A stretch of 64,000 nucleotides of DNA from Maribacter aquivivus. Its GTDB lineage: Bacteria > Bacteroidota > Bacteroidia > Flavobacteriales > Flavobacteriaceae. The notes under the pieces were generated by a model. It saw only the letters and a list, made by a program, of their open reading frames with translations, made no database searches and was not told the origin of the DNA. Of the stretch, positions 9,599 to 18,919 are shown piece by piece. The stretch's first letter is position 1; each line of letters opens with the position of its first letter. The position numbers were made by a program, and so were the translations under genes. The stretch lies in NCBI RefSeq assembly GCF_900142175.1, contig NZ_FQZX01000002.1, positions 973,317 to 1,037,316 on the forward strand, read 5' to 3'.

Positions 9599-9948
9599 CC
9601 GGTACATCAACCACTAAAATCTAAGCAAACTTTTATATAGCTATAATTTAATGTGGCATTTATATTACTCATATTTGAATTATTCTACACCTTAAGCAAC
9701 ACTACTTCTTTAAATCTTCAGCACAATTTTCTTCAATTAAATAGATACCTACACCTAATGCTTTACTATGAAATTGTATATAAAACACAAGATTACCCGT
9801 TTTAATTTAAATCACTAAAAGAACATTTAAATTATCATTTACATAAAATTTTAATATAAAAATTATTAAATTAATTTATTAAACTAGTTTAATTTAATTA
9901 TTCAATGATTAACATATATTAGAGCGAACATTAAACCAATCAACCAAA
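9599..9948. other. Upstream region of the TonB receptor gene
   Basis: The 350-bp AT-rich stretch has no coding frame. It contains the palindrome at 9878-9893, 55 bp before the receptor ATG. No TAnnTTTG box is evident, so transcription may need an activator. Confidence 0.5.
9878..9893. promoter_or_regulatory. Palindromic operator candidate ATTAAACTAGTTTAAT
   Basis: This is a perfect 16-bp palindrome. It matches the site at 13697-13712 at all but one central base, and its centre lies about 63 bp before the receptor ATG, against about 67 bp for the other site. The size suits a dimeric regulator; the Crp/Fnr protein encoded at 13003 is the nearest candidate, but a TetR-type regulator elsewhere is equally possible. 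Confidence 0.6.
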
Positions 9949-12828
9949 ATGAAAAAATTCCTCTTAACAACATTGGCAATTTTTGCTTTTTCAACAGTCG
10001 CTCTTAAAGCACAAACCACTATTTCTGGAGTAATTACGGATACTGAAATAGGCGAGCCCTTAATTGGTGCCAACGTTATAATTCAAGGAACAAATACCGG
10101 TGCAAGTACAGATTATGATGGTAAGTTTTCAATAACCAGTAATGAACCTTTACCCTGGAATTTATCAATAAGTTATGCCGGCTATGCTTCTAAAATTATA
10201 GCGGTAACAACTGCAAGCACCAATTTAAAATACGATTTAAAACAAACCGCGTTCATTGTTGACGAAGTTGTAATTTCTGCATCACGAAGAAGAGAGAAAG
10301 TACAAGAAGCTCCAGCCTCTGTAACGGTTCTTTCGGCTAAAAAATTGGTCGGCTCACCACAAATTGATGCCGCTAGAAATTTGGTAAATGTACCAGGTGT
10401 CACTGTTCAACAGCAATCTGGCTCTAGAATGAATTTTGAAATGAGAGCAGCTGCAAGCACCTTTAGTACAAGAGTTTTTCCTATTAAAGATTACAGAAGT
10501 TTAGTGGCTCCAGGAAATAATACATTTCAATCAGATAAATCTGGTCTTAGTAATATTGATTTAGAAAGAATTGAGGTAGTAAGAGGTGCGGGTTCTGCAC
10601 TTTACGGTCCTGGTGTAACTTCTGGTGTTATACATTTTATTACCAAAGGCGCAATAGACCACCCCGGAACCACACTTCAAGTTTATGGTGGTGAATTAAA
10701 TACATATGGCGCTGCTTTAAGACATGCGACTAAAGTTTCTGATAAATTCGGTTTCAAAATAAATCTTCAATACAATAGAGGTGATGAATTTACACTTGAT
10801 GGTTCTGAAGGCACAACTGCAGCTGATGGCACTTTCACAAGACAAATTGATAAGTTTCAATCTACTATTATACAACCTGCCCTAACTGCTGAAGGTGTAG
10901 TAGATAATAGAGTGCCAGGCAGAACTTTACTAGAATTGACTCCTAGAGCAGATGGAAATGTGATGCAAGATTATTATTGGAATATGGGTTCAGATATAAC
11001 ATTAGAATTCCGTCCGCAAGATGATTTAAGTATCATTGTAGCAGGTGGATTAAATCAAGCTTCTTCTGTGTTTTATAATGATTTAGGGGAGGGTTTATCA
11101 CAACCACAAGAAGTTTGGGGACAAGCAAGAATGCAAAAAGGAGGGTTGTTTGCTCAATTTTATACAACTCACACGAATTTTGGTCCTGAAGACAGACCTA
11201 TATTTTTATATCAAACAGGTAATAGAACTCCAACAGCTATAAAACAATACGAAGGGCAATTGCAATATAACTTTGATATTCCTGATTTTTTAAATTCAAA
11301 TTTTACGGTTGGGTCAGATTACCGTCTTACTAAAACAGATACCGAAGGATTAGTGCATGGTAGAAATGAAAACGATGATGATTATAATGTATTCGGTATC
11401 TATGCACAGGGTAAATTTGAATTGGCAAAAAAGTTAGATTTAGTTTTGGCAGGACGTTTTGATAAATTTAATATTCCTGACGAAACTGCCGTTGCTCCTA
11501 GAATTGCATTAGTTTATAAAGCAAGTCCAAAACATACGTTTAGAGCTTCTTTTAATAATGCTAGTTTCTCCCCTTCTGCGTCCGAATGGAATTACGATTT
11601 CCCTGTTAATTCTCCTGTTCCGGGCTTTTTTGACTTTTGGTTAGCGGGGTCAAATGACATACATTCATTTGATAATGCAACAAGTATCGAATTTTTAAAT
11701 CATAACATAACAGCTGCTGGTATAAGTGCGGCCACCGGTATTCCTATTGAGGCACTAACGCCTCTTGCAGGTGCACTTCCGCAAGAATTACCTAAAGAAT
11801 TATTAGGCACAGGCGGTCTTAGTAATGAGTTTGTTCATCAATTCGCATCAGGCTCCTTAATTGCAGCTATGCAAGCCAATGGTTTAGAAGATTTTATTGA
11901 TGATATTCAAGGCGTATTGGCAAATAGCCCTACCGGAAACAACGGAACATTTCTTGGAATTAACGCATTGGAAGGTGGCGCACCTAATAATAATTTAACC
12001 AACACAGTACGTGGGGTAATAGCAACATCTAAAACTTATGAAGTTGGTTACAAAGGGATTATTGGTGATAAATTTTCTGCTTCTCTTGATTTATATGCTA
12101 TTACAGAAAGAGGCGGTTTTGACTTTACAGCAATTGCTCCGTTAATAGGTTTAAATGGTTTTAGTCAAGATCCATTTTTAGCTAAAACAGGAGAATTAAT
12201 AGGCGCATTAGTAGAGGCTGGTTTACCTCAAGAATCTGCCACAAGTTTAGTCTCGCAAGCTTATGCAGGTACTGCTGCCCTGATTCCGAATTTTTATGGA
12301 ACCGGTAGTGTTGAAACTAATAGAGTGCCACAAGATGATGGTATTTTACATGTTGCCGCAGGTTACAGAGTTTTTGATGCTCCTTATACAAGATATGGTG
12401 CAGATTTAGGTCTTCAATATTTTGCATCAGAAAAGTTAACATTTTTTGGTAACTATTCTTGGGTTAACGCTTCTGAGTTTGAAAGAGAACAAGGTGATGG
12501 TAGTGCACCATTTACTACTTTTTTAAATGCACCTGCAAATAAATATCGATTAGGAGCAAATTATGGAGAAGAAAAAGGAATTAGAGCTAACGTATCTTTT
12601 CAACATGATGATGCCTTTACCGCAAGTGCCGGACAGTTTTCTGGTGAAGTACAAGAAAAAAACTTAGTAGATGCCGGTATTGGCTACGTATTTAATAACG
12701 GTTTGGCGGTAGATTTATCAGCTCAAAATTTATTTGATAATGAATACAGAGCTTTGGTTAACATGCCTGCAATTGGTAGAAGAGTTATTGCTAAATTAAC
12801 TTATAACTTCGGTGGAAATAAAAAATAA
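9949..12828 (+). CDS. TonB-dependent outer-membrane receptor
   Basis: The 959-residue protein has a signal peptide (about 1-21, cut before QTT), a carboxypeptidase-regulatory-like domain (about 22-107), a plug domain (about 108-235, with SASRRREKVQEAPASVTVL and DLERIEVVRGAGSALYGPG) and a 22-strand-type barrel ending in KLTYNFGGNKK. It would import a substrate through the outer membrane using TonB energy. No SusD partner follows, so it is not a classic Sus pair. Residues about 555-680 and 720-790 are long, Ala/Gly/Leu-rich insertions, probably extracellular loops. The palindrome it shares with the acyl-CoA operon suggests a lipid-like or acid substrate; this is inference. Confidence 0.92.
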   Translation: MKKFLLTTLAIFAFSTVALKAQTTISGVITDTEIGEPLIGANVIIQGTNTGASTDYDGKFSITSNEPLPWNLSISYAGYASKIIAVTTASTNLKYDLKQTAFIVDEVVISASRRREKVQEAPASVTVLSAKKLVGSPQIDAARNLVNVPGVTVQQQSGSRMNFEMRAAASTFSTRVFPIKDYRSLVAPGNNTFQSDKSGLSNIDLERIEVVRGAGSALYGPGVTSGVIHFITKGAIDHPGTTLQVYGGELNTYGAALRHATKVSDKFGFKINLQYNRGDEFTLDGSEGTTAADGTFTRQIDKFQSTIIQPALTAEGVVDNRVPGRTLLELTPRADGNVMQDYYWNMGSDITLEFRPQDDLSIIVAGGLNQASSVFYNDLGEGLSQPQEVWGQARMQKGGLFAQFYTTHTNFGPEDRPIFLYQTGNRTPTAIKQYEGQLQYNFDIPDFLNSNFTVGSDYRLTKTDTEGLVHGRNENDDDYNVFGIYAQGKFELAKKLDLVLAGRFDKFNIPDETAVAPRIALVYKASPKHTFRASFNNASFSPSASEWNYDFPVNSPVPGFFDFWLAGSNDIHSFDNATSIEFLNHNITAAGISAATGIPIEALTPLAGALPQELPKELLGTGGLSNEFVHQFASGSLIAAMQANGLEDFIDDIQGVLANSPTGNNGTFLGINALEGGAPNNNLTNTVRGVIATSKTYEVGYKGIIGDKFSASLDLYAITERGGFDFTAIAPLIGLNGFSQDPFLAKTGELIGALVEAGLPQESATSLVSQAYAGTAALIPNFYGTGSVETNRVPQDDGILHVAAGYRVFDAPYTRYGADLGLQYFASEKLTFFGNYSWVNASEFEREQGDGSAPFTTFLNAPANKYRLGANYGEEKGIRANVSFQHDDAFTASAGQFSGEVQEKNLVDAGIGYVFNNGLAVDLSAQNLFDNEYRALVNMPAIGRRVIAKLTYNFGGNKK

Positions 12829-12898
12829 CAATAGTTTTAAAAAAAAGGCAAATGTTGATGTTATGAACCAAAGTAAAACTTGAAATAGATTCAGTTAT

Positions 12899-12935
12899 GA
12901 GGCTTGATGAATAAAAATTTTATTTTGAGAGCCTC
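12899..12935 (+). repeat. Inverted repeat between receptor and Crp/Fnr genes
   Basis: GAGGCT at 12899-12904 pairs with AGCCTC at 12930-12935, and the interior AATAAAA/TTTTATT can extend the stem after a small internal loop. No T-run follows, so it is a weak terminator at best; it could be an RNA stability element. Confidence 0.4.
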
Positions 12936-13002
12936 TATAAAGCAGTTTCTTAATTGAACAAAATGTCTATATTTATAGAGTCCCAAAAGATTTTATAAAT
13001 AA

Positions 13003-13611
13003 ATGACTGCAACTGCTTCCAAAGATTATTTAAAGAACCTTAAAAATAAAATTCTTTCATATACAGAAGTTGACGAAGATCTTTTAAACCACTGGTTAGG
13101 CTATTATAAAAGAATTGATGTTAAGAAGGGTGATACCTTAATTTCTCCTGGGCAAATGGTAGAGCATTTTTACTATGTTGCAAAAGGCTGTATTTACTAT
13201 TATAAATTGGAAGAAGGTGAGCAAAAAGTGCTTGAATTCTATACAGAAGATATCTTCTTTACGGATTTACCTGCCTATGTAAAAGAAACACCTTCTGACT
13301 ATTATCTAAAAGCTTCTGAAAATACTATTGTATATGCCATATCAAAATCTGACGGCGAAAATTCATTTAAAAAATCACATCAGTTAGAGCGTTTTGGCCG
13401 CCTTTCAATGCAAGAGGCCTTTATGAAAATTTTTACTCGGGTCGAAAGATTAAGTAATAGAACAAACGAAGAACGTTATCTACGTCTATTAGAAAAACGC
13501 CCAGATTTACTTCAAAGAGTACCACAGTATTTAATTGCCTCATATTTAGGGCTAACTCCAGTAGGACTTTCAAAAATTAGAAAGCGCATAAGCATATCTC
13601 AACAGAGTTAA
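13003..13611 (+). CDS. Crp/Fnr-family transcriptional regulator
   Basis: The 202-residue protein has a cyclic-nucleotide-binding-like beta-roll (about 20-120, FYYVAKGCIYYYKLEEGEQKV) and a short C-terminal helix-turn-helix (PQYLIASYLGLTPVGLSKIRKR). This is the compact form common in Bacteroidetes. The roll lacks the usual cAMP contacts, so the ligand is unknown; an acyl-CoA or a related metabolite would be a guess. It lies between the receptor and the acyl-CoA operon, both of which carry the shared palindrome, which makes it the first candidate for their regulator. Confidence 0.87.
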   Translation: MTATASKDYLKNLKNKILSYTEVDEDLLNHWLGYYKRIDVKKGDTLISPGQMVEHFYYVAKGCIYYYKLEEGEQKVLEFYTEDIFFTDLPAYVKETPSDYYLKASENTIVYAISKSDGENSFKKSHQLERFGRLSMQEAFMKIFTRVERLSNRTNEERYLRLLEKRPDLLQRVPQYLIASYLGLTPVGLSKIRKRISISQQS

Positions 13612-13696
13612 ATAATTAACAACTACATATTTTTATTCTATTTTTCACCGCTCAAATTATCATAATCGTAAAATTTTAACCTTATATTATTATTTT

Positions 13697-13712
13697 ATTA
13701 AACTGGTTTAAT
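13697..13712. promoter_or_regulatory. Palindromic operator candidate ATTAAACTGGTTTAAT
   Basis: The second copy of the palindrome has the same half-sites (ATTAAAC and GTTTAAT) and one central base changed (GG instead of AG). It lies 59 bp before the ATG of the first operon gene. A weak -7-like TAATTTCA is at 13749-13756. The match extends to TTT immediately before the palindrome in both copies. Confidence 0.6.
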
Positions 13713-13771
13713 CAGTTTCGTATGAATTAATTCTAAATTGTCGTACGATAATTTCAAAGACAAAATTCGAT

Positions 13772-15586
13772 ATGGCAAACCAATATGTAGATTTAGAAAC
13801 CCTTAAATTTTTATTATACAAAGTACATAGTGTACAAGATGTACTTGAGCAAGAACGTTATGCCGAGTATGACAAAGACTCCATAGAAATGCTTTTAAAT
13901 TCTGTCAAGGATTTCTCTGACAAAGAATTATTCCCTTATTTCAGAGAGATGGATGAACAACCGGCGCATTTTAAAGATGGTGAAATTGTAGTACATCCGC
14001 AGGTAAACAAATACATGAAAGCCGCTGGTGAAATGGGTTTTATTTCTGGATCTTTCTCATACGAAGATGGTGGTATGCAATTGCCACAAATGGTATTGAA
14101 TGCTTCTGCTTTTATACAAGAAGCTGCTAATAATTACTTACCTGGTTATGTTGGTTTAACTGTTGGTTCTGCAGAATTAATAACACATTTTGGCAATAAA
14201 GAACTTAACAAAACCTATGTGCCAAAAATGCTAGAAGGTACCTGGGGCGGTACAATGTGCTTAACAGAACCACAAGCAGGTAGTTCTTTATCGGATATTG
14301 TTACCTCTGCCACGCCAGATGGCGATTCATATAAAATAAACGGACAAAAAATATTTATTTCAGGAGGAGATTATCAAGGTGCAGAGAACATTGTGCATTT
14401 GGTATTAGCTCGAATAAAAGGAGCTCCTGCAGGTACAAAAGGAATTTCCCTTTTTGTAGTACCAAAAAAGAGACCAACCGCAGATGGGGGATTAACTCCA
14501 AATGATGTTACCACGGTTGCAGATTTTCAAAAAATGGGTCAGCGAGGGTACTGTACAACACACCTCTTTTTCGGAGATAAAGAAGATTGTACTGGTTGGT
14601 TAGTTGGTGAGCCAAACCAAGGTTTAAAATATATGTTCTTAATGATGAACGGAGCAAGAATTGGCGTTGGTAGAGGTGCTGCAGCAATTGCAACAGCTGC
14701 TTATCATGCTTCTTTGAATTATGCGAATGAAAGACCTCAAGGACGTAAGCTTACAAGCACAGGTAAAAAAGATGCTAATCAAGAGCAAACATTAATTATT
14801 AACCACCCAGATGTTAGAAGAATGTTATTGCTTCAAAAAGCAATTTCTGAAGGTTCATTAAGCCTGATCTTTTTAACAGCGAAATACCATGATCTTTCTC
14901 TAGCAAGTGCAACTGCAGAAGAACGAGAAAAATATAGATTGTTATTAGAAATAATGACACCAGTTGTAAAAACATACCCATCAGAAATGGGCAAAACATC
15001 TGTTGACAATGGGGTACAAGTATTAGGAGGATACGGTTTTTGTTCTGATTACGTTTTGCAACAATACCTAAGAGATATTCGAATTTTTGCGCTTTACGAA
15101 GGCACCACGGGTATACAATCTCAAGATTTATTAGGCAGAAAGGTAACCATGAATAATGGTGAAGCTTTAAAACTATTATCAGTAGAAATAAGTAACTCTA
15201 TTCAGGCTAGTATGGCTCATGATTCATTAGCTCCTTATGCTAAAAAATTAGCTGCCAAATTAGAGTTAACACAAGATGTATTGAAATCATTAATGGGCTT
15301 TGCCATGAAGGGTGATTACCAACGTTTCTTAGCAGATGCTACTCCTTTTATGGAATTTTTCAGTAATATTTTAATGGGATGGTTATGGTTAGACTTGGCT
15401 AGAGAAGCGCAAAATGCCCTTGTAACCGGCAACAAAGAAAACAGTGCTGAATTCTACGAAAGTAAAATACATACAATGCAATTCTACTTCAAGTATGAAT
15501 TGCCAAAAACTACAGGATTAGCAGAAATTTTAATGGACAATAAGACCGCCTTAACTATAGGTACTGATAAGGAAGTTTTTGTATAA
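13772..15586 (+). CDS. Acyl-CoA dehydrogenase, 600-residue type
   Basis: The 604-residue flavoprotein belongs to the long ACAD group with an extra C-terminal domain, which includes DmdC-like enzymes. It introduces the 2,3-double bond into an acyl-CoA, passing electrons to ETF. The flavin-binding segment MCLTEPQAGSSLSDI and ARIGVGRGAAAIA are visible, and E443 in ALYEGTTGIQSQDLLGRK is the expected catalytic base. The C-terminal 120 residues are the acetyl-CoA-dehydrogenase-like helical extension. It is the first gene of the operon that runs to 26207, with a palindrome in its upstream region. Chain length or substituent preference cannot be read from the sequence. Confidence 0.92.
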   Translation: MANQYVDLETLKFLLYKVHSVQDVLEQERYAEYDKDSIEMLLNSVKDFSDKELFPYFREMDEQPAHFKDGEIVVHPQVNKYMKAAGEMGFISGSFSYEDGGMQLPQMVLNASAFIQEAANNYLPGYVGLTVGSAELITHFGNKELNKTYVPKMLEGTWGGTMCLTEPQAGSSLSDIVTSATPDGDSYKINGQKIFISGGDYQGAENIVHLVLARIKGAPAGTKGISLFVVPKKRPTADGGLTPNDVTTVADFQKMGQRGYCTTHLFFGDKEDCTGWLVGEPNQGLKYMFLMMNGARIGVGRGAAAIATAAYHASLNYANERPQGRKLTSTGKKDANQEQTLIINHPDVRRMLLLQKAISEGSLSLIFLTAKYHDLSLASATAEEREKYRLLLEIMTPVVKTYPSEMGKTSVDNGVQVLGGYGFCSDYVLQQYLRDIRIFALYEGTTGIQSQDLLGRKVTMNNGEALKLLSVEISNSIQASMAHDSLAPYAKKLAAKLELTQDVLKSLMGFAMKGDYQRFLADATPFMEFFSNILMGWLWLDLAREAQNALVTGNKENSAEFYESKIHTMQFYFKYELPKTTGLAEILMDNKTALTIGTDKEVFV

Positions 15587-15688
15587 TTAAAATACTAGAT
15601 TCTAAAATGTAATACTGAGCACAGTTCAAAGATAAGACTGATTAATATTCTTCAGTATGGCATGAATTCTATCAACTAACAACGAAAA

Positions 15689-16462
15689 ATGAGCATAAAA
15701 CAAAGATTTGATCTTACTGGAAAAGTAGCCGTAATAACAGGTTCTAGTAAAGGAATAGGACTCTCTATAGCTAAGGGTCTAGCAGAAAATGGAGCTAAAG
15801 TAGTCATCAGCAGTCGAAAACAAGATGCTGTTGATGCTGTTGCTAAAGAAATGCAAGAAGCTGGTTTTGAAGCAATCGGTATTGCATGTCACATTGGTGA
15901 AGCAGACCAGCGCGAAGCATTAATAGCCAAAACCATTGAGAAATATGGAAGAATAGATATTTTAGTAAACAACGCTGCTATCAACCCATATTACGGTCCG
16001 TTAGAAGATTCTGATGAAGAAGTTTTCGATAAAGTAATGAATGTAAATGTTAAAGCGCCTTGGCTACTTTCAAACTTAGCCCAACCGCATATGAAAGCAC
16101 AAGGCGGAGGCAGCATAATTAATATTTCTTCTGTAGAAGGTATTCACCCTGGTTTTAAACTTGGCTTATATAGCGTTACAAAATCAGCTTTAATAATGCT
16201 ATCTAAGAATCAGGCAAAAGAATGGGGAAGACATGGTATTCGCTCTAATGCAGTTTGCCCTGGTCTTGTTAAAACAAAGCTTAGTCAAGCATTGTGGTCC
16301 AACGAAAAAATGGTAGCAGGTTATACAGGTGTAGTGCCATTGAAAAGAATAGCCGAACCCGATGAATTAGCAGGTATTGTAATGCTTCTAGCTTCAGATG
16401 CAGGGTCTTATATGACGGGAGGTGTATATACGGTTGATGGTGGATATTTAATCTCAGGTTAA
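15689..16462 (+). CDS. SDR-family oxidoreductase (acyl-CoA operon, first of three)
   Basis: This 257-residue short-chain dehydrogenase has the Rossmann motif TGSSKGIG near residue 18, NNAAIN, and the catalytic Ser (ISSVEG) with Tyr-x-x-x-Lys (YSVTK). It is closest to the family of dehydrogenase/reductase 4-like enzymes and FabG. R40-type residues (SSRKQDA) after beta-2 suggest NADP(H). It probably oxidises or reduces a hydroxy/keto group on an acyl-CoA intermediate. It lies between the two acyl-CoA dehydrogenases in the same operon, 102 bp after the first and 46 bp before the second. Confidence 0.9.
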   Translation: MSIKQRFDLTGKVAVITGSSKGIGLSIAKGLAENGAKVVISSRKQDAVDAVAKEMQEAGFEAIGIACHIGEADQREALIAKTIEKYGRIDILVNNAAINPYYGPLEDSDEEVFDKVMNVNVKAPWLLSNLAQPHMKAQGGGSIINISSVEGIHPGFKLGLYSVTKSALIMLSKNQAKEWGRHGIRSNAVCPGLVKTKLSQALWSNEKMVAGYTGVVPLKRIAEPDELAGIVMLLASDAGSYMTGGVYTVDGGYLISG

Positions 16463-16508
16463 GAAAATAAATCAGTACAAAGTATTAAGTTGATAAAAGA
16501 AAAAGCTA

Positions 16509-17723
16509 ATGAATTTTGAACATAGTGACAAAGCAATCGCATTACAACAAAAAGTACAAGCTTTTGTGGAAGAACATATTAACCCAATAGAGGCCGAGGT
16601 AGATTCTTTTCATCACAATCCTAATAATGCCTGGAAAAAATGGCCAGGACTAGAAGGTTTGAAAAAAAAGGCTAAAGACGCTGGTCTATGGAATCTTTTT
16701 CTTCCAAAATCTTATGGCGATTTAAGTCCGGGATTAACCAATTTAGAATATGCGCCCTTAGCTGAAATAATGGGTCGTATTATATGGGCTCCCGAAATTT
16801 TTAATTGTAATGCTCCTGATACAGGTAATATGGAAGTACTAGCAAAATACGGTACTCCAGAACAGCAAGACAAGTGGTTGAAACCATTATTGAATGGCGA
16901 AATACGTTCTGCTTTTTTAATGACTGAACCAGATGTTGCTTCTTCAGATGCTACCAATATTGAAACATCTATAGTTGCTGATGGTGATGAGTATGTCATT
17001 AATGGTAAAAAATGGTGGTCATCTGGTGCTATGGATCCAAATTGCAAGATTAGCATTGTAATGGGCAAAACAGATTTTGATGCTCCAAGACATGCTCAAC
17101 AAAGTATGATTTTAGTACCTATGAATACTCCCGGGCTAAAAATCATAAGACACTTACCCGTTTTTGGCTATACTGATTCTCCCGAAGGGCATGCAGAAAT
17201 TTTACTAGAGAACGTTCGCGTTCCTAAAGAAAATTTATTAGTGGGTGAAGGTCAAGGTTTTGCAATAGCCCAAGGGCGATTGGGACCGGGTAGAATTCAT
17301 CATTGCATGCGTCTAATAGGCATGGCACAACGATCGCTAGAAATCATGGCAGAACGCACAACTAAACGTAAGCCTTTTGGTAGAACTTTAGATACATTTA
17401 GTAGTGTACGACAAGATATTGCAAGTTCAGCATGTGAAATTGAGCAAACACGTTTGCTAGTATTATCAGCTGCCGATAAGATGGACAGGCTAGGTAACAA
17501 AGAAGCAAAAGATTTGATTGCGATGATAAAAATTGTTACGCCAAAAATGGCTTTGAACGTAATAGATAGAGCCATTCAGATTTTAGGCGGTATGGGTGTA
17601 AGTGATGATACACCATTAGCTCACTTTTATGCAGCTGCGAGAACATTGAGATTAGCTGACGGTCCAGATGAGGTTCACATGAGTCAGTTAGGCAAGAATG
17701 TTATTAAGAAATACGCCAAATAA
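16509..17723 (+). CDS. Acyl-CoA dehydrogenase, ACAD10/ACAD11 type
   Basis: The 404-residue protein shows the motifs I associate with ACAD10/11 and bacterial Lva[42 protein letters not shown] and [11 protein letters not shown]. In the last, D384 stands where ordinary ACADs carry the base Glu (YEGT). In ACAD11 and in the Pseudomonas levulinate pathway such enzymes act with an aminoglycoside-phosphotransferase-like kinase: the kinase phosphorylates a 4-hydroxyacyl-CoA, and the dehydrogenase-like partner removes the phosphate and shifts the hydroxyl to C3. A kinase of that type follows at 17847, so a 4-hydroxyacyl-CoA route is likely here. Confidence 0.9.
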   Translation: MNFEHSDKAIALQQKVQAFVEEHINPIEAEVDSFHHNPNNAWKKWPGLEGLKKKAKDAGLWNLFLPKSYGDLSPGLTNLEYAPLAEIMGRIIWAPEIFNCNAPDTGNMEVLAKYGTPEQQDKWLKPLLNGEIRSAFLMTEPDVASSDATNIETSIVADGDEYVINGKKWWSSGAMDPNCKISIVMGKTDFDAPRHAQQSMILVPMNTPGLKIIRHLPVFGYTDSPEGHAEILLENVRVPKENLLVGEGQGFAIAQGRLGPGRIHHCMRLIGMAQRSLEIMAERTTKRKPFGRTLDTFSSVRQDIASSACEIEQTRLLVLSAADKMDRLGNKEAKDLIAMIKIVTPKMALNVIDRAIQILGGMGVSDDTPLAHFYAAARTLRLADGPDEVHMSQLGKNVIKKYAK

Positions 17724-17846
17724 AGTTAGAAGTTCAACATCCAAAAAAATCAAGGTTTACCTCTATCGACATCGTAAAATAGGTAAGCCATAGAAACATC
17801 AATCAATTTCAAAAGCATCCCTCCTATTTAGGAAAGAAAATAACTT

Positions 17847-18914
17847 ATGAATATAAAACCAGTCAGAGAAGGTGAAGAATTAAATCAGATAAATCTTAAG
17901 AAATTTCTTCTTGAGAACAATTTAATTGATGATGCCGAAAGTCAACTTCAAGTTGAGCAATTTGCCAACGGCTTTTCAAACCTTACCTACTTACTGAATA
18001 TTGAAGATAAAGAATACGTTTTACGACGACCACCTTTCGCCGCTCCAAAACGCGGGCACGATATGAGCCGTGAATACAAAGTAATTTCAAACTTAAATTC
18101 CGTTTTTGACAAAACTCCAAAAGCGTACACGTATACAGAAAATACTGATATTATAGGTGCACCTTTTTATATAATGAGTAAAGTAGAAGGGATTATTTTG
18201 ACCGCTAAAGAAGCACATAAAAGACAGATTCCTGAAAATGATTTTAAAACAATCTCTAATACTTGGCTAGACACTTTTGTTGCCTTTCATGCAATAGATT
18301 ACAAAGCAGCAGGACTTGAAAATTTAGGCCGCCCAGATGGTTATGTCGAACGACAAGTAACGAATTGGAGCAAGCAATATTTGGCTGCTGCAACAGATGA
18401 TGTACCTACCGCAGAGAAGGTAATGAAATGGATGGCAGAGAATCAACCTAAAAGCTACGACCACACTTTAATACACAATGATTTTAAATATGATAATGTG
18501 GTTTTTAAGGATAATAGCTGGAAAGAAATAATAGCTATTCTAGATTGGGAAATGTGCACGCTAGGTGATCCCTTAATGGACTTAGGCACTTCTTTAGGAT
18601 ACTGGACTACAGCAGCAGATCCAGATTTTATGAAAAAAGGTTTACAGTCACCAACAGTAATGAAGGGCAACCCGCTACGGTCTGAGATTGTGCAACAATA
18701 TGCTACCAAAAGTGGTAGAAACATAGATAATCTGGTATTTTATTATGCCTACGGATTGTTCAAAATAGCAGTTATAGCACAACAAATTTATTATCGATAT
18801 AAGCACGGGCATACAAGCGACCCAAAATTTGCTCAATTGAATAAGGCAGCTGAGTTATGTTGTAAAACAGCTTGGGAAGCAATACAAAAGAAACAGATAG
18901 ACAATTTATTTTAA
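17847..18914 (+). CDS. ACAD10/11-type phosphotransferase (APH fold, 4-hydroxyacyl-CoA kinase candidate)
   Basis: The 355-residue kinase has the APH fold: QFANGFSNLTYLL (glycine loop), YVLRRPP (ATP Lys/Arg region), HNDFKYDN at 210-217 with catalytic D212, and LDWEMCTLGDPLMDL as the metal-binding Asp segment. The pattern FxxGxSNxTYLL plus LDWE..TLGDP matches the kinase half of ACAD10/11 and bacterial LvaA rather than antibiotic kinases. Its place directly after the ACAD10/11-type dehydrogenase supports joint action on a 4-hydroxyacyl-CoA. The small LvaB partner known from Pseudomonas is not recognisable; the next gene is a DUF1330-like protein instead. Confidence 0.88.
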   Translation: MNIKPVREGEELNQINLKKFLLENNLIDDAESQLQVEQFANGFSNLTYLLNIEDKEYVLRRPPFAAPKRGHDMSREYKVISNLNSVFDKTPKAYTYTENTDIIGAPFYIMSKVEGIILTAKEAHKRQIPENDFKTISNTWLDTFVAFHAIDYKAAGLENLGRPDGYVERQVTNWSKQYLAAATDDVPTAEKVMKWMAENQPKSYDHTLIHNDFKYDNVVFKDNSWKEIIAILDWEMCTLGDPLMDLGTSLGYWTTAADPDFMKKGLQSPTVMKGNPLRSEIVQQYATKSGRNIDNLVFYYAYGLFKIAVIAQQIYYRYKHGHTSDPKFAQLNKAAELCCKTAWEAIQKKQIDNLF

Positions 18915-18919
18915 AGCAT

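Noticed and set aside
17847..18914. Aminoglycoside resistance kinase
   Set aside because: The fold is the same, but the motifs and the neighbouring ACAD10/11-type gene point to an acyl-CoA kinase.
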